Below are positions 20,501-32,164 of a stretch of DNA of 64,000 bases, piece after piece. Under the pieces are notes generated by a model that did not search any database, was not told where the DNA came from, and saw only the letters and a program-made list of their open reading frames with translations. The position numbers and the translations under genes were made by a program. Every line of letters starts with the position of its first letter. Within the stretch, counting starts at the first letter, position 1. The stretch covers positions 1,674,001 to 1,738,000 of the forward strand of contig NZ_CP093340.1 of NCBI RefSeq assembly GCF_022637415.1. The letters run 5' to 3'. This DNA is from Luteimonas sp. S4-F44 (GTDB lineage Bacteria > Pseudomonadota > Gammaproteobacteria > Xanthomonadales > Xanthomonadaceae).

Positions 20501-22175
20501 CTTCCGGGGCGGCCTCCCGCAGCTCGCGGCGCAGAATCTTGCCGACGTTGGTCTTCGGCAGCTCGTTGCGGAACTCCACGATACGCGGGTGCTTGTAGCC
20601 GGTCAGGTGCTCGCGGGCGTGGGCCTTGACCTGGTCGGCGGTCAGGTTGGGGTCCTTGCGCACGATGACGACCTTGACCACCTCGCCCGAACGCTCATCG
20701 GGCACGCCGATCGCCGCGACCTCGAGCACGCCCGGCATCATCGCGATCACGTCCTCGATCTCGTTGGGATAGACGTTGAACCCCGAGACCAGAATCATGT
20801 CCTTCTTGCGGTCGACGATGTAGAAGTAGCCGCCTGCGTCCATCCGCGCCATGTCGCCGGTGTGCAGCCAGCCCTCGCCATCGATGGCCTCGGCGGTGTC
20901 GCCCGGACGCTGCCAGTAGCCCTTCATGACCTGGGGCCCGCGGATACACAGCTCGCCGACCTCCTCGACCGGCAACTGCGCGCCGTTCTCGTCCTTGATG
21001 CAGGCCTCGGTGGAGGGCACCGGCAGGCCGATCGAGCCGTTGTAGTCGGCCAGCGTCATCGGGTTGATGCAGGCCGCAGGCGAGGTCTCGGTCAGGCCGT
21101 AGGCCTCCACCAGCGTGGTGCCGGTGACTGCCTTCCAGCGCTCGGCCACCGCGCGCTGGACCGCCATGCCGCCGCCCAGGCTCAGGTGCAGGCGCGAAAA
21201 ATCCACCTGGTCGAAGCCGGGCGTGTTGAGCAGGCCGTTGAACAGCGTATTGACGCCGGTGATCGCGGTCATGCGGATGCCCTTGAGCTCCTTGACGAAG
21301 CCGGGCATGTCGCGCGGGTTGGTGATCAGGTGGTTATGGCCGCCGAACTCCATGAACACCAGGCAGTTCGCGGTCAGCGCGAAGATGTGATACAGCGGCA
21401 GTGCGGTGACGATCAGTTCCTCGCCGCGCTTGGCATCGGTGCCCAGCCACGCCGCCGCCTGCTGCATGTTGGCGACCATGTTGCGATGGGTGAGCATCGC
21501 GCCCTTGGCCACGCCGGTCGTGCCGCCGGTGTACTGCAGGAAGGCGATGTCCTCGTGCGCGATCGTGACCTCGGGCAACGTGTGCTTGCGGCCGCGCGCG
21601 AGCGCGTCGCGGAAGCGGATCGCGCCGTGGATGGTGTAGTCGGGCACCATCTTCTTGACGTACTTGACTACCAGATTGACGATCGCGCCCTTCGGGAAGC
21701 CGAGCAGGTCACCAAGGCCTGTGGTCACGACCTGCTTGATCTGGGTGTCGGCGATGACGTCCTGCACCGTCTTGCCGAAGTTGTCCATCACCAGGATCGC
21801 CGCTGCGCCGGAGTCGACCAGCTGGTGGCGCAGTTCGCGGGCGGTGTACATCGGATTGGTGTTCACCACCGTCAGCCCAGCGCGCAGGACACCGAAGATG
21901 GCGATCGGGTACTGCAGGCAGTTGGGCATCATGATCGCGACGCGATCACCCTTCTTGAGCTTGAGTTCGCCCAGCAGGTAGGCCGCGAACTGCCGGCTGT
22001 AGGTGTCGAGTTCGCCGTAGGTGAGCGTCTTGCCCATGTTGGAGAACGCGGGCTTGTCGCGGTAGTTCGCGATCGCCTCGTCCAAGACCGCGGGAACCGA
22101 GGGGTACTCGCTGGGATCGATTTCGGCGGGGATGCCCGCAGGGTAGTTCGCCAGCCACGGGCGTTGGTCGGTCAT
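20496..22175 (-). CDS. rpfB: Long-chain fatty acyl-CoA ligase RpfB (FadD-like)
   Basis: RpfB activates free fatty acids to acyl-CoA. In Xanthomonas it takes part in fatty acid recycling and DSF turnover. The 559-residue protein is an AMP-forming ligase with the P-loop-like motif YTGGTTGVAKGAML (about 213-226), the YGLTETSP motif near 360, the DGEWLHTGDMA-like segment GEGWLHTGD near 435 and the C-terminal catalytic Lys region in PKTNVGKILRRELRE. The start ATG at 22175 gives MTDQRPWLANYPAGIP, with GGGAGAAG just upstream; the longer open frame to 22301 adds unrelated sequence. Confidence 0.95.
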   Translation of the reverse strand: MTDQRPWLANYPAGIPAEIDPSEYPSVPAVLDEAIANYRDKPAFSNMGKTLTYGELDTYSRQFAAYLLGELKLKKGDRVAIMMPNCLQYPIAIFGVLRAGLTVVNTNPMYTARELRHQLVDSGAAAILVMDNFGKTVQDVIADTQIKQVVTTGLGDLLGFPKGAIVNLVVKYVKKMVPDYTIHGAIRFRDALARGRKHTLPEVTIAHEDIAFLQYTGGTTGVAKGAMLTHRNMVANMQQAAAWLGTDAKRGEELIVTALPLYHIFALTANCLVFMEFGGHNHLITNPRDMPGFVKELKGIRMTAITGVNTLFNGLLNTPGFDQVDFSRLHLSLGGGMAVQRAVAERWKAVTGTTLVEAYGLTETSPAACINPMTLADYNGSIGLPVPSTEACIKDENGAQLPVEEVGELCIRGPQVMKGYWQRPGDTAEAIDGEGWLHTGDMARMDAGGYFYIVDRKKDMILVSGFNVYPNEIEDVIAMMPGVLEVAAIGVPDERSGEVVKVVIVRKDPNLTADQVKAHAREHLTGYKHPRIVEFRNELPKTNVGKILRRELREAAPEA

Positions 22176-22325
22176 TCGGTCTTCTCCCTGATGAAGGCCG
22201 TCACTCGAAGCGGTGAGCGTACCTGCGCAATCGCGTTCGATTGGAGCATAGGCTTTCCGGGCGAGGCAAGGCGCGGCGCGGCAGCCGCACCGCGTCCGCA
22301 CACGCGGCGCATGTCTCCCCGGCGG

Positions 22326-22353
22326 CTGCCCGCCGCACTGCGGCGGCGGGCAG
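22326..22353. terminator. Hairpin between acnA and rpfB
   Basis: CTGCCCGCCGC and GCGGCGGGCAG form an 11-bp stem with a six-base loop, 20 bases beyond the acnA stop on the leftward strand. It lacks a T-run; a Rho-assisted stop is plausible. Confidence 0.35.
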
Positions 22354-22373
22354 GGGGCGCGCCCGATCCGGGC

Positions 22374-25133
<2,760 letters not shown>

Positions 25134-25284
25134 GGGGGAGCTCCTGTCGCGGTTGCTGGCGGTGACGCAGCCGGGCTGGTCATGGCGTGCTGCATGCGGC
25201 CGGGCATGGGCCCGGTCTGTGACGGATGGGCGGGTGTCACCGTGTCGATCCAAGCAGCTTAGATCGCACGGCGTGGCGGGGGTG

Positions 25285-26202
25285 TCATCGCCGCGAAGCC
25301 TTGGCCGGATCCTGCCAGGTGCTCTTGAGCATCTGCAGAAACCGCTCGGCCGCCGGCGACAGCATCGCACCGCGCCGCCGCACGATGCCGATCGTACGTG
25401 ACACCACGGGGGGCGCGATCTCGCGGGTCACCAGAATGGAGTGTTCCTCTTGCGGCGTGGCCATGCGTGGCAGGACCGAGATGCCGACGCCGGCTTCGAC
25501 CAGGCCCAACGACGTTGACAGATGGGTCACCTCGTAGAACCAGCTCAGCTTGAGGTTCTCGCGCGCCAGGGCGCCGTCGAGCAGGGTGCGGTTGCCGCTG
25601 GTGCGATGCACGGTGATCAACGGGTACTGGGCGATGTCGTGCCAAGTCACGCGGCGCTTCTTGGCCAGCGGATGATCGCGGCGGCAGGCGAGCACGAACG
25701 GGTCCTCGACCAACACGTCGAACTCCAACTCGGGGTCGGACGCCCCCATGAAGTTCACCCCGAACTCGACCTCGCCGCGCTCGACCGCCTGCAGGCCCTC
25801 GGTGGCCGGGATGTCGAGGATCCGGAAGCGGACGTTGGGATGGTCCTCGTGGAAGCGGGCGATGACGCTGGGCAGAAAGTAGAACGCCGCGGTCGGCAGG
25901 CAGGCGATCGTGACCTGGCTGCCGCGACCGTCGTCGACGCCGCGCGAGGAGAACAGCGAGCCGTCGAACTCTTCGATCATCCGCCGCACCAGCGGCAGCA
26001 GGTTCTGCCCGACCGCGGTGGGCGCGACGCTACGTGTGGTGCGCTCGAGCAACGGCGCCCCGACGGCATGTTCGAGCTTCTGGATGCGCCGGCTCAGTGC
26101 CGGTTGCGAGACGTGCAGCGCCTCGGCGGCGCGATGGAAGCTGCGGGTGTCGGCGACGAGCAAGAAGGCGCGCAGGTCGAGAATTTCGCAATTGATGCTC
26201 AT
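25285..26202 (-). CDS. LysR-family transcriptional regulator (GalR-like position)
   Basis: The 305-residue protein has an N-terminal winged helix-turn-helix (residues about 1-65, with AFLLVADTRSFHRAAEALHV and SQPALSRRIQKLE). An effector-binding domain from about 90 follows, with the usual GVGISVLPR segment near 255. It is divergent from the tautomerase gene, and a LysR-type palindrome lies in the 108-bp shared gap, so it likely controls that gene and perhaps the transporter behind it. In Pseudomonas putida a LysR protein (GalR) controls galD and the gallate genes; the inducer here is unknown. Confidence 0.9.
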   Translation of the reverse strand: MSINCEILDLRAFLLVADTRSFHRAAEALHVSQPALSRRIQKLEHAVGAPLLERTTRSVAPTAVGQNLLPLVRRMIEEFDGSLFSSRGVDDGRGSQVTIACLPTAAFYFLPSVIARFHEDHPNVRFRILDIPATEGLQAVERGEVEFGVNFMGASDPELEFDVLVEDPFVLACRRDHPLAKKRRVTWHDIAQYPLITVHRTSGNRTLLDGALARENLKLSWFYEVTHLSTSLGLVEAGVGISVLPRMATPQEEHSILVTREIAPPVVSRTIGIVRRRGAMLSPAAERFLQMLKSTWQDPAKASRR

Positions 26203-26268
26203 ATCGGATCAATCATCCAGAAGAAAGCAATTCACAGATCAATTCGACCCATGACAAGATCGGAACGA

Positions 26269-26287
26269 ATCGAATTATTGATTCGAT
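26269..26287. promoter_or_regulatory. Candidate LysR-type operator in the divergent promoter region
   Basis: ATCGAAT-N5-ATTCGAT is a perfect 7-bp inverted repeat of the T-N11-A type in an unusually AT-rich stretch. It is 24 bases from the tautomerase ATG and 67 bases from the LysR start, a common place for auto- and target regulation. Confidence 0.5.
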
Positions 26288-26310
26288 ATAGATATCAATC
26301 TGGCTGCCCC

Positions 26311-27420
26311 ATGTCCAATGACCTCTACAGCCTGCCTTGTGTCCTGATGCGGGGCGGTACCTCCAAAGGCCCGTTCTTCCTCGCCTCGGACCTGCCCGGC
26401 GATCCCGCCCAGCGGGATCGGCTGCTGCTCGATCTAATGGGCGCCGGGCATCCGCTGCAGATCGATGGTATCGGCGGCGGCAACGCCCTGAGCAGCAAGG
26501 TCGCGATCATCGGTCCGGCCAGCCGCGCCGATGCGGACATCGACTATCTGTTCGCGCAGGTCCGGCCGGACCAGAAGGTGGTCGACACCACCCCCAACTG
26601 CGGCAACATGCTGGCCGCGGTCGGCCCGTTCGCGATCGAATCGGGCATGGTCGCCGCGTCCGATCCGCAGACGCTGGTGCGCATCCACAACGTCAATACC
26701 GGCAAGGTGGTGCTGGCGACGGTGCAGACGCCGCGCGGCCGGGTCAGCTACCGGGGCGACACCGCGATCGCGGGTGCGCCGGGCACCGCGGCGCCGATCT
26801 CGCTGGCGTTTCTCGATGCGGCGGGCGCGCGCACCGGCAAGCTGCTGCCGACCGGCGCGGCCAGCGAATGGATCGATGGCGTGGAAGTGAGCTGCGTCGA
26901 CTGCGCCATGCCGATGGTGATGCTGGCCGCGTCCGCGCTCGGCGTGACCGGCGAAGAGAGCGTTGCCGCGCTCAATGCCGACACTGCGATGCTGGCCCGT
27001 CTGGAACGGATCCGCGTCGAGGCCGGGCGGCGGATGGGCATCGCCGATGCCGCCGACCGGGTGATCCCCAAACCCGTGCTGCTGCTGCCCCCGCGTGCCG
27101 GCGGCACGCTCCAGGTGCGCTACTTCATGCCACACCAGTGCCACAGTGCGCTGGCGATCACCGGCGCGGTCGGGATCTCGACGGCGTGCGTGACCCCGGG
27201 CACCCTGGCGCAGCGCATGGCGGGCGACCTGGCATTGCCCGCCGACGTCGCCCTCGAACACCCCAGCGGCCGCCTGGAGGTGGCGCTGCACCGACCTGGC
27301 CCGGATGCCGCGATCGTCGCCAGCGTCGTCAGGACGGCACGGCGCCTGTTCGAAGGCCGTGTGTTCGCCAGCACGGATCCGCGCAAGGACGTGGCGGCGG
27401 CATGGAGCTCGGCGGCATGA
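26311..27420 (+). CDS. PrpF/GalD-family protein, probable 4-oxalomesaconate tautomerase-like isomerase
   Basis: The 369-residue protein belongs to the PrpF family of cofactor-free allylic isomerases with two diaminopimelate-epimerase-like domains. The family signature LMRGGTSKGPFF appears at about residues 10-21, DGIGGGNALSSKVAII near 53-68, and NCGNMLAAVGPFAIESG near 95. GalD-like features (VDYLFAQV, LLPTG, PHQCHSALAITGAV) favour GalD over methylaconitate isomerase PrpF, which usually sits beside prpC/acnD. No other gallate or protocatechuate 4,5-cleavage genes are here, so the substrate is uncertain. ATG 26311 faces the LysR gene. Confidence 0.8.
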   Translation: MSNDLYSLPCVLMRGGTSKGPFFLASDLPGDPAQRDRLLLDLMGAGHPLQIDGIGGGNALSSKVAIIGPASRADADIDYLFAQVRPDQKVVDTTPNCGNMLAAVGPFAIESGMVAASDPQTLVRIHNVNTGKVVLATVQTPRGRVSYRGDTAIAGAPGTAAPISLAFLDAAGARTGKLLPTGAASEWIDGVEVSCVDCAMPMVMLAASALGVTGEESVAALNADTAMLARLERIRVEAGRRMGIADAADRVIPKPVLLLPPRAGGTLQVRYFMPHQCHSALAITGAVGISTACVTPGTLAQRMAGDLALPADVALEHPSGRLEVALHRPGPDAAIVASVVRTARRLFEGRVFASTDPRKDVAAAWSSAA

Positions 27421-27475
27421 CCTGACTCACCCGGGCGTCGCCCGGACCGCACCATCACCATCCTGGGAGGGATCG

Positions 27476-28501
27476 ATGTACAAGCGTTTCATTCTCGCCG
27501 CCTGCGCGGCGGCACTCGTCTGCCTGGCCGGCTGTACCGGTCGAAGCGGCGAGGGCAGCGAGTCCGTCCGCATCAGCGTCGGCTCCTACAACCTCAACAA
27601 CCTGCCGTTCTTCATTGCCGATGCCAACGGCTACTTCGACGAGGTCGGGCTGGATGTGCGCACCGAGAACTTCGCCCAGGGCGGCTCCAAGGTGCTGCAG
27701 GCGCTGGTTGCAGGTTCCACCGATGTTGCGGTGGGCTTCTACGACCACACGATCCAGATGCAGGCCAAGCACAAGAACGTGGTCGGCTTCGTACTGCTGT
27801 CCCGCAACTCCGGCCTGGTGCTCGCCGGCCGGCCCGACAGCACGTTCGATCCGGCCAATCCGGCCTCGATCCGAGGCATGAATGTCGGCATCACCGCCCC
27901 CGGCTCGTCGTCGGACTTCTTCGTGCGGCATTTCCTCGCCCAGCATGGCATCGCGATCGATGACATCTCGATCATCGGCGTGGGCTCGGGCGCGGCCGCG
28001 GTCGCAGCGCTCGACCAGGGCAAGGTCGACCTGCTGGTCAATTACGACCCGGCGGCGACGCTGATCGCCGAGCGGGGCGTGGGCAAGATCATCATCGACG
28101 CGCGCAGCGACGCCGGTGCCCGGGAGGTGTACGGCGGTATCTACCCGACGTCGGTGATGTACGCCGATCAGTCCTTCCTCGACAAGCGCCCCGAAGTGGC
28201 CGAGAAGATCGTCCGCGCACAACAGAAGGCGCTGGCGTTCATCGCCGACCATTCGGCCGAGGAGATCGTCGCCGCGTTGCCCGACAAGTACGTGTCGGGC
28301 GATCGGGAGATCTACGCCAAGGCGGTCGAGGCCGCGCGCGCAATCTTCACCCGCGACGGTCGCTTCAACCCTGAGGACTTGCGCACACCGCTGATGGTGC
28401 TGCGCGAGTTCAACACCGATGTCGCCAACGCCGACATCGATCTGGAGAAGACCTACACCAACGCCTTCGTCGACCGCGCACTCGCGGATCCGGCCCAGTA
28501 A
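27476..28501 (+). CDS. ABC transporter substrate-binding lipoprotein (NitT/TauT, SsuA/NMT1-like)
   Basis: A lipoprotein signal is clear: MYKRFILAACAAALVCLAGC, with the lipobox LAGC at residues 17-20. The mature part reads as a type II periplasmic binding protein of the NMT1/SsuA group, with NLPFFIADANGYFDEVGLDV and GGSKVLQALVAGSTDVAVG near the N-terminus. The total is 341 residues. The ATG follows GGGAGGGATCG. ATPase and permease genes follow in order, forming one import system. The ligand is unknown; proximity to the tautomerase suggests an organic acid or aromatic-derived anion, which is inference only. Confidence 0.9.
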   Translation: MYKRFILAACAAALVCLAGCTGRSGEGSESVRISVGSYNLNNLPFFIADANGYFDEVGLDVRTENFAQGGSKVLQALVAGSTDVAVGFYDHTIQMQAKHKNVVGFVLLSRNSGLVLAGRPDSTFDPANPASIRGMNVGITAPGSSSDFFVRHFLAQHGIAIDDISIIGVGSGAAAVAALDQGKVDLLVNYDPAATLIAERGVGKIIIDARSDAGAREVYGGIYPTSVMYADQSFLDKRPEVAEKIVRAQQKALAFIADHSAEEIVAALPDKYVSGDREIYAKAVEAARAIFTRDGRFNPEDLRTPLMVLREFNTDVANADIDLEKTYTNAFVDRALADPAQ

Positions 28502-28515
28502 CGCCAGGAGGTTCC

Positions 28516-29349
28516 ATGGCTGTCGCCAGTGTTGCCCGACTGCGGGAAGTAGACCCGATGCCGATCCAGACCCGTCCCACGGTGGCGATCGACAATGTCA
28601 CCATGTCCTTCGGTGATTTCACCGCCGTGCGCGATGTCGACGTGCAGGTCGCCGACGGCGAGTTTCTCGCCATCGTCGGTCCGACCGGCTGCGGCAAGAG
28701 CACGATCCTCAACGCCGTCGCCGGCCTGCTGACGCCGTCGGCGGGCAGCATCCACATCGACGGCAAGCCGGTGCGCGGCGTACAGGAAAGCGTGGGCTAC
28801 CTGTTCCAGCAGGATGCCCTGCTGCCGTGGAAGACCGCGCTGCAGAACGTCGAACTGGGCCTGCGGTTTCGCGGCGTGGCCCAGGACGAGCGCGAACACA
28901 AGGCCCGCGCCTGGCTGACCAAGGTCGGCCTGTCGGGCTTCGAACACCGGTATCCGCACCAGCTCTCGGGCGGCCAGCGCAAGCGCGTGCAGATGGCGCA
29001 GGCGCTGATCGTCGAACCGAAGGTCATCCTGATGGACGAGCCGTTCTCCGCGCTCGACATCCACACCCGGCACCTGATGCAGAACGAACTGCTGCGGCTG
29101 TGGCAGGAGGACCGGCGCGCGGTGATGCTGATCACCCACGACCTGGAGGAGGCGATCGCGCTGGGCGACCGCGTGGTGGTGCTGTCCTCAGGTCCGTCGA
29201 GCCGCGTTGTCGAGAGTTTCCCGGTGCGCCTGGAGCGACCGCGCAACGTCGCCGAGATCAAGCTCGACCAGCGTTTCACCGACCTGTACCGCGATATCTG
29301 GGCCTGCCTGCGCGGCGAAGTGGAGAAGAGCTATGCACGCCAAGACTGA
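28516..29349 (+). CDS. ABC transporter ATP-binding protein (NitT/TauT type)
   Basis: The 277-residue ATPase shows Walker A GPTGCGKST (about 55-63), the Q-loop FQQDALLPW, the signature LSGGQRKRVQMAQAL (about 155), Walker B VILMDEP and the switch His in LITHDLEEA. It energises import with the neighbouring permease. It starts at ATG 28516 after AGGAGG. A second ATG at 28558 (MPIQTRPT) is possible and would remove 14 residues. Its last codons overlap the permease start, indicating coupling. Confidence 0.93.
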   Translation: MAVASVARLREVDPMPIQTRPTVAIDNVTMSFGDFTAVRDVDVQVADGEFLAIVGPTGCGKSTILNAVAGLLTPSAGSIHIDGKPVRGVQESVGYLFQQDALLPWKTALQNVELGLRFRGVAQDEREHKARAWLTKVGLSGFEHRYPHQLSGGQRKRVQMAQALIVEPKVILMDEPFSALDIHTRHLMQNELLRLWQEDRRAVMLITHDLEEAIALGDRVVVLSSGPSSRVVESFPVRLERPRNVAEIKLDQRFTDLYRDIWACLRGEVEKSYARQD

Positions 29350-30109
29350 CCGTTTGATCCAGGTGATGCTCGTCGTCGTCGTGTTCGGCGGCTGGCAGGC
29401 CGGCGTGTCGGCGAAAGTCATCGACCCGTTCTTCTTCCCGGCACCGTTCGACATTGCGCGGCAGATGTTCACCTGGCTGGCCGACACCAGCTTCTACACC
29501 CATGTGTACATCACCCTGACCGAGACCGCGCTGGGTTACATCATCGGCACCGCGCTCGGTGTGGCCGGCGGTGTGTGGCTGGGCCTGAGCCGGCGTGCGG
29601 CGCGGATCCTCGATCCGTTCATCAAGGGCTTCAATGCCATCCCGCGCGTGGTCCTGGCGCCGATCTTCGTGCTGTGGCTGGGCCTGGGGCTGTGGTCGAA
29701 GGTCGCGCTGGCGGTCACGCTGGTGTTCTTCATCACGTTCTTCAACGCCATGCAGGGCGTGCGCGAGGTGAACCCGGTGGTGCTGGCCAATGCCCGCATT
29801 CTCGGTGCCAATCGCAGCGCGTTGCTGCGACACGTTTACTTCCCGGCTGCGGCAAGCTGGATCCTGTCGTCGCTGCGCACCTCGGTGGGCTTCGCAGTGG
29901 TCGGCGCGATCATCGGCGAGTACCTCGGCGCCTCGGCAGGCCTGGGCTATCTGATCGCGCAGGCCGAAGGCAACTTCAACGCGGTCGGTGTGTTCGCAGG
30001 CATCATCCTGCTGGCCGCGTTCGTGCTGATCATCGATGCGGTGCTCGATATCGCCGAAAACCGTTTGATCACCTGGCGGCCGAACGCCTCGCGCGAAGCC
30101 ACCAGCTGA
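29333..30109 (+). CDS. ABC transporter permease (NitT/TauT, SsuC/BPD family)
   Basis: The 258-residue integral membrane protein has about six hydrophobic segments (for example VMLVVVVFGGW, LGYIIGTALGVAGG, VALAVTLVFFITFF and FAGIILLAAFVLIID). The cytoplasmic EAA-type loop that contacts the ATPase is seen at ARILGANRSALLRHVYFPA (about 160-178). ATG 29333 overlaps the ATPase gene by 17 bases. It completes the transporter; no second permease is present, so a homodimer is expected. Confidence 0.93.
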   Translation: MHAKTDRLIQVMLVVVVFGGWQAGVSAKVIDPFFFPAPFDIARQMFTWLADTSFYTHVYITLTETALGYIIGTALGVAGGVWLGLSRRAARILDPFIKGFNAIPRVVLAPIFVLWLGLGLWSKVALAVTLVFFITFFNAMQGVREVNPVVLANARILGANRSALLRHVYFPAAASWILSSLRTSVGFAVVGAIIGEYLGASAGLGYLIAQAEGNFNAVGVFAGIILLAAFVLIIDAVLDIAENRLITWRPNASREATS

Positions 30110-30114
30110 GCGTC

Positions 30115-30141
30115 GCCGCCCGGCGCACTGCGCCGGGCGGC
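30115..30141 (+). terminator. Hairpin after the ABC permease
   Basis: GCCGCCCGGCG and CGCCGGGCGGC form an 11-bp stem with a five-base loop, just after the permease stop. No T-run follows. The rest of the 202-bp gap to the porin shows no other feature I can support. Confidence 0.4.
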
Positions 30142-30311
30142 CCATCGACACCCGTTCCCCACGTCCGGGTGCCCGCCGGTCGCCGCGTCCGCGGCGCCGG
30201 CCCCTCTTGCTTTCGTCCTGTCTGCCGCCGCTGCGGCAGGCCCGTCTGCGGCTGCCCGTCGGCCCGGCCTTGGCCGCTGGCCGCACGGCACGCCATGCCC
30301 GGAGATCACTC

Positions 30312-31754
30312 ATGCATCCCACGTTCCGCCCTCGTCTCACCGCCCTGGCCGCCGCTGTCGGCTGTCTGCTCGCGGCCTCCGCCGCGTCCGCGCAATCGGA
30401 CCCGACCGCGCTGGAGGCACTCGTGCGCCAGCAGGCCGAACAGATTCGCCAACTCGAGGCTCGCCTATCCGTGCTGGAGGCCGGCCCGACGCCCGACGTT
30501 GCGGCCGCGCCGCCTGCAACGGTCGCCACGCATGGCGCTGCGCCCGCTGCCGATGCCACGTTGATCGAGCGCGTGGCCAAGATCGAAGCCGCGCAGGCCA
30601 AGGTGCCGGCGGTGAGCTGGTCGAAGGGCGCGCCGCAGTTCGCCAGCGCCGACGGTCAGGTCACCTTCCGGCCACGTGGCCGGGTCTTCGTCGACACCTC
30701 CAGCACCCACGGCTCCGATTTCGACGCCCGCAACATCACCGGCACCGAGATCCGTTCGGTGCGCCTGGGGGTCGAGGGCAGCTACTGCATCCTTGGCTAT
30801 GCGGTCGAGGGCGACTTCGCCGACAACGGCGTGGCCTGGAAATCGGCCTACGTGACCATCGGCCACACGCTGTTCGGCCGCGAGGCCGAACTGACGGTGG
30901 GCAACCGGCTCAACGACCGCGGCATCGACGGCGCCAGCGGCACCGGCAACACCCCGTTCCAGGACCGCAATGTCGTCGGCACGCAGATCGTGCCGCAGCG
31001 CGGGCTGTTCGGCGTCGGGCTGACCGAGCGCGTCTACGGCGAGAACTGGCATGCGAGCCTGTCGATCGCCGGCAACGACCTCAACAACGTCGGCGACAGC
31101 GACGATTCGATGACGCTGGCCGGTCGTGTGCACTGGACGGCGGTGAAGCGTGCGGACAGCCTGCTGCATCTGGGCGCGTGGGGGTTCTACGAGGACATCG
31201 CGCCGGGCAGCAGCGGCGTGTTCCGCAGCTCGGCGATCGCCGGGCATCTCAACGATCTGGTCAAGATCGCGCCCGGCGCGTTGCCAGGTGCCGATCATGG
31301 GCACGGCTACGGTGTGGAACTGCTGGGCGTGCGCGGGCCGTTCTGGGGCTACGGCGAATGGGGCCGGCGCGACGTTGCTGGCGTCGGCGGGGCGGGGCGC
31401 TTCGACGTGGCGCACGATGCCTGGGCGCTGTCGGCCGGCTGGTTCCTGTCGGGCGCCAGCCCGGCGTTCGCCGCGAAGACCGGCACCTGGAGCCGGGTCA
31501 AGGTCGCGCGCCCGGTGACCGCGGGCGGGTGGGGCGCCTGGGAGCTCAAGGCGAGGTATGAGAACGTCGACTACGGCGAGCTGCCCGCCGGTGGCACTGG
31601 CGACGCGCTGACGGTCGGCGTGAACTGGTACCTCAACGATTTCAGCCGGGTCATGCTCGACGCGATCCGCTGGGAGACCGACAACCGCAGCGGCGAGTAC
31701 CGCGGCGAGGATCGGGGCACGACGCTCAACGCCCGCTTCCAGCTGGCGTTCTGA
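30312..31754 (+). CDS. Outer-membrane porin, OprO/OprP-like (Porin_O_P family)
   Basis: The 480-residue precursor has a signal peptide ending ASAASAQ (residue about 29). A short coiled coil follows (ALEALVRQQAEQIRQLEARL), typical of trimeric phosphate-selective porins. The rest is beta-barrel with alternating hydrophobic strands, ending in aromatic Phe (NARFQLAF) as required for outer-membrane assembly. The ATG follows GGAGATCACTC. Being directly downstream of the ABC importer, it may give outer-membrane passage for the same anion; phosphate selectivity is not shown by the sequence. Confidence 0.85.
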   Translation: MHPTFRPRLTALAAAVGCLLAASAASAQSDPTALEALVRQQAEQIRQLEARLSVLEAGPTPDVAAAPPATVATHGAAPAADATLIERVAKIEAAQAKVPAVSWSKGAPQFASADGQVTFRPRGRVFVDTSSTHGSDFDARNITGTEIRSVRLGVEGSYCILGYAVEGDFADNGVAWKSAYVTIGHTLFGREAELTVGNRLNDRGIDGASGTGNTPFQDRNVVGTQIVPQRGLFGVGLTERVYGENWHASLSIAGNDLNNVGDSDDSMTLAGRVHWTAVKRADSLLHLGAWGFYEDIAPGSSGVFRSSAIAGHLNDLVKIAPGALPGADHGHGYGVELLGVRGPFWGYGEWGRRDVAGVGGAGRFDVAHDAWALSAGWFLSGASPAFAAKTGTWSRVKVARPVTAGGWGAWELKARYENVDYGELPAGGTGDALTVGVNWYLNDFSRVMLDAIRWETDNRSGEYRGEDRGTTLNARFQLAF

Positions 31755-31779
31755 GGCGTCACGCCACGCGATGTCCGGC

Positions 31780-31805
31780 GGGCCGGGGTCGTGTGAACCC
31801 GGCCC
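31780..31805 (+). terminator. Probable terminator after the porin gene
   Basis: GGGCCGGG and CCCGGCCC form an 8-bp stem with a ten-base loop and are followed by GTTTG. It lies about 25 bases after the porin stop and insulates the toxin-antitoxin promoter. Confidence 0.5.
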
Positions 31806-31853
31806 GTTTGCGTTGGAACGCGTGAATCCGGGGCGTTCGCACCGGGTCCCGCG

Positions 31854-31894
31854 TTGGAGTATGCGCAGTCAGGTATGTATAATGCGCGCATACT
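31854..31894 (+). promoter_or_regulatory. Promoter and operator of the vapBC-like pair
   Basis: A perfect -10 TATAAT (31878-31883) lies 18 bases after TTGGAG (31854-31859). A 9-bp inverted repeat, AGTATGCGC (31858-31866) and GCGCATACT (31886-31894), brackets the -10, placing a repressor across the polymerase site. This fits conditional autorepression by the antitoxin or toxin-antitoxin complex. Confidence 0.7.
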
Positions 31895-31909
31895 TCGCGG
31901 GAGCCGCCC

Positions 31910-32164
31910 ATGGAAGCCACCGTCGCCGAGCGCGGCCAGATCACCCTGCCAAAGCCGGTGCGCGATGCGCTGGGCCTGAGCAAGGGCACGATCCTGAAGG
32001 TCGAACTGGAAGGCAGCCGGATCGTGCTGCGCAAGAGCGTCGACGACGCCGTGTCGCGTGCGCGCGGACGCTTCAAGCTCGAGGGCTTCGGCGACACCGA
32101 CGCGGCGATGCGCGCAGTGCGCGGCCAGGCGGCCGACACCCCTGATGGCGACGCCACGCCGTGA
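31910..32164 (+). CDS. vapB: AbrB/MazE-type antitoxin (VapB-like)
   Basis: The 84-residue protein has an N-terminal swapped-hairpin AbrB DNA-binding domain (VAERGQITLPKPVRDALGL, residues 5-23, then GTILKVELEGSRIVLRK). A charged, probably flexible C-terminal tail would wrap the toxin. It likely binds the inverted repeat just upstream. Its stop overlaps the toxin GTG start, the usual coupling for such pairs. It sits between the porin and acnB with its own promoter. Confidence 0.85.
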   Translation: MEATVAERGQITLPKPVRDALGLSKGTILKVELEGSRIVLRKSVDDAVSRARGRFKLEGFGDTDAAMRAVRGQAADTPDGDATP

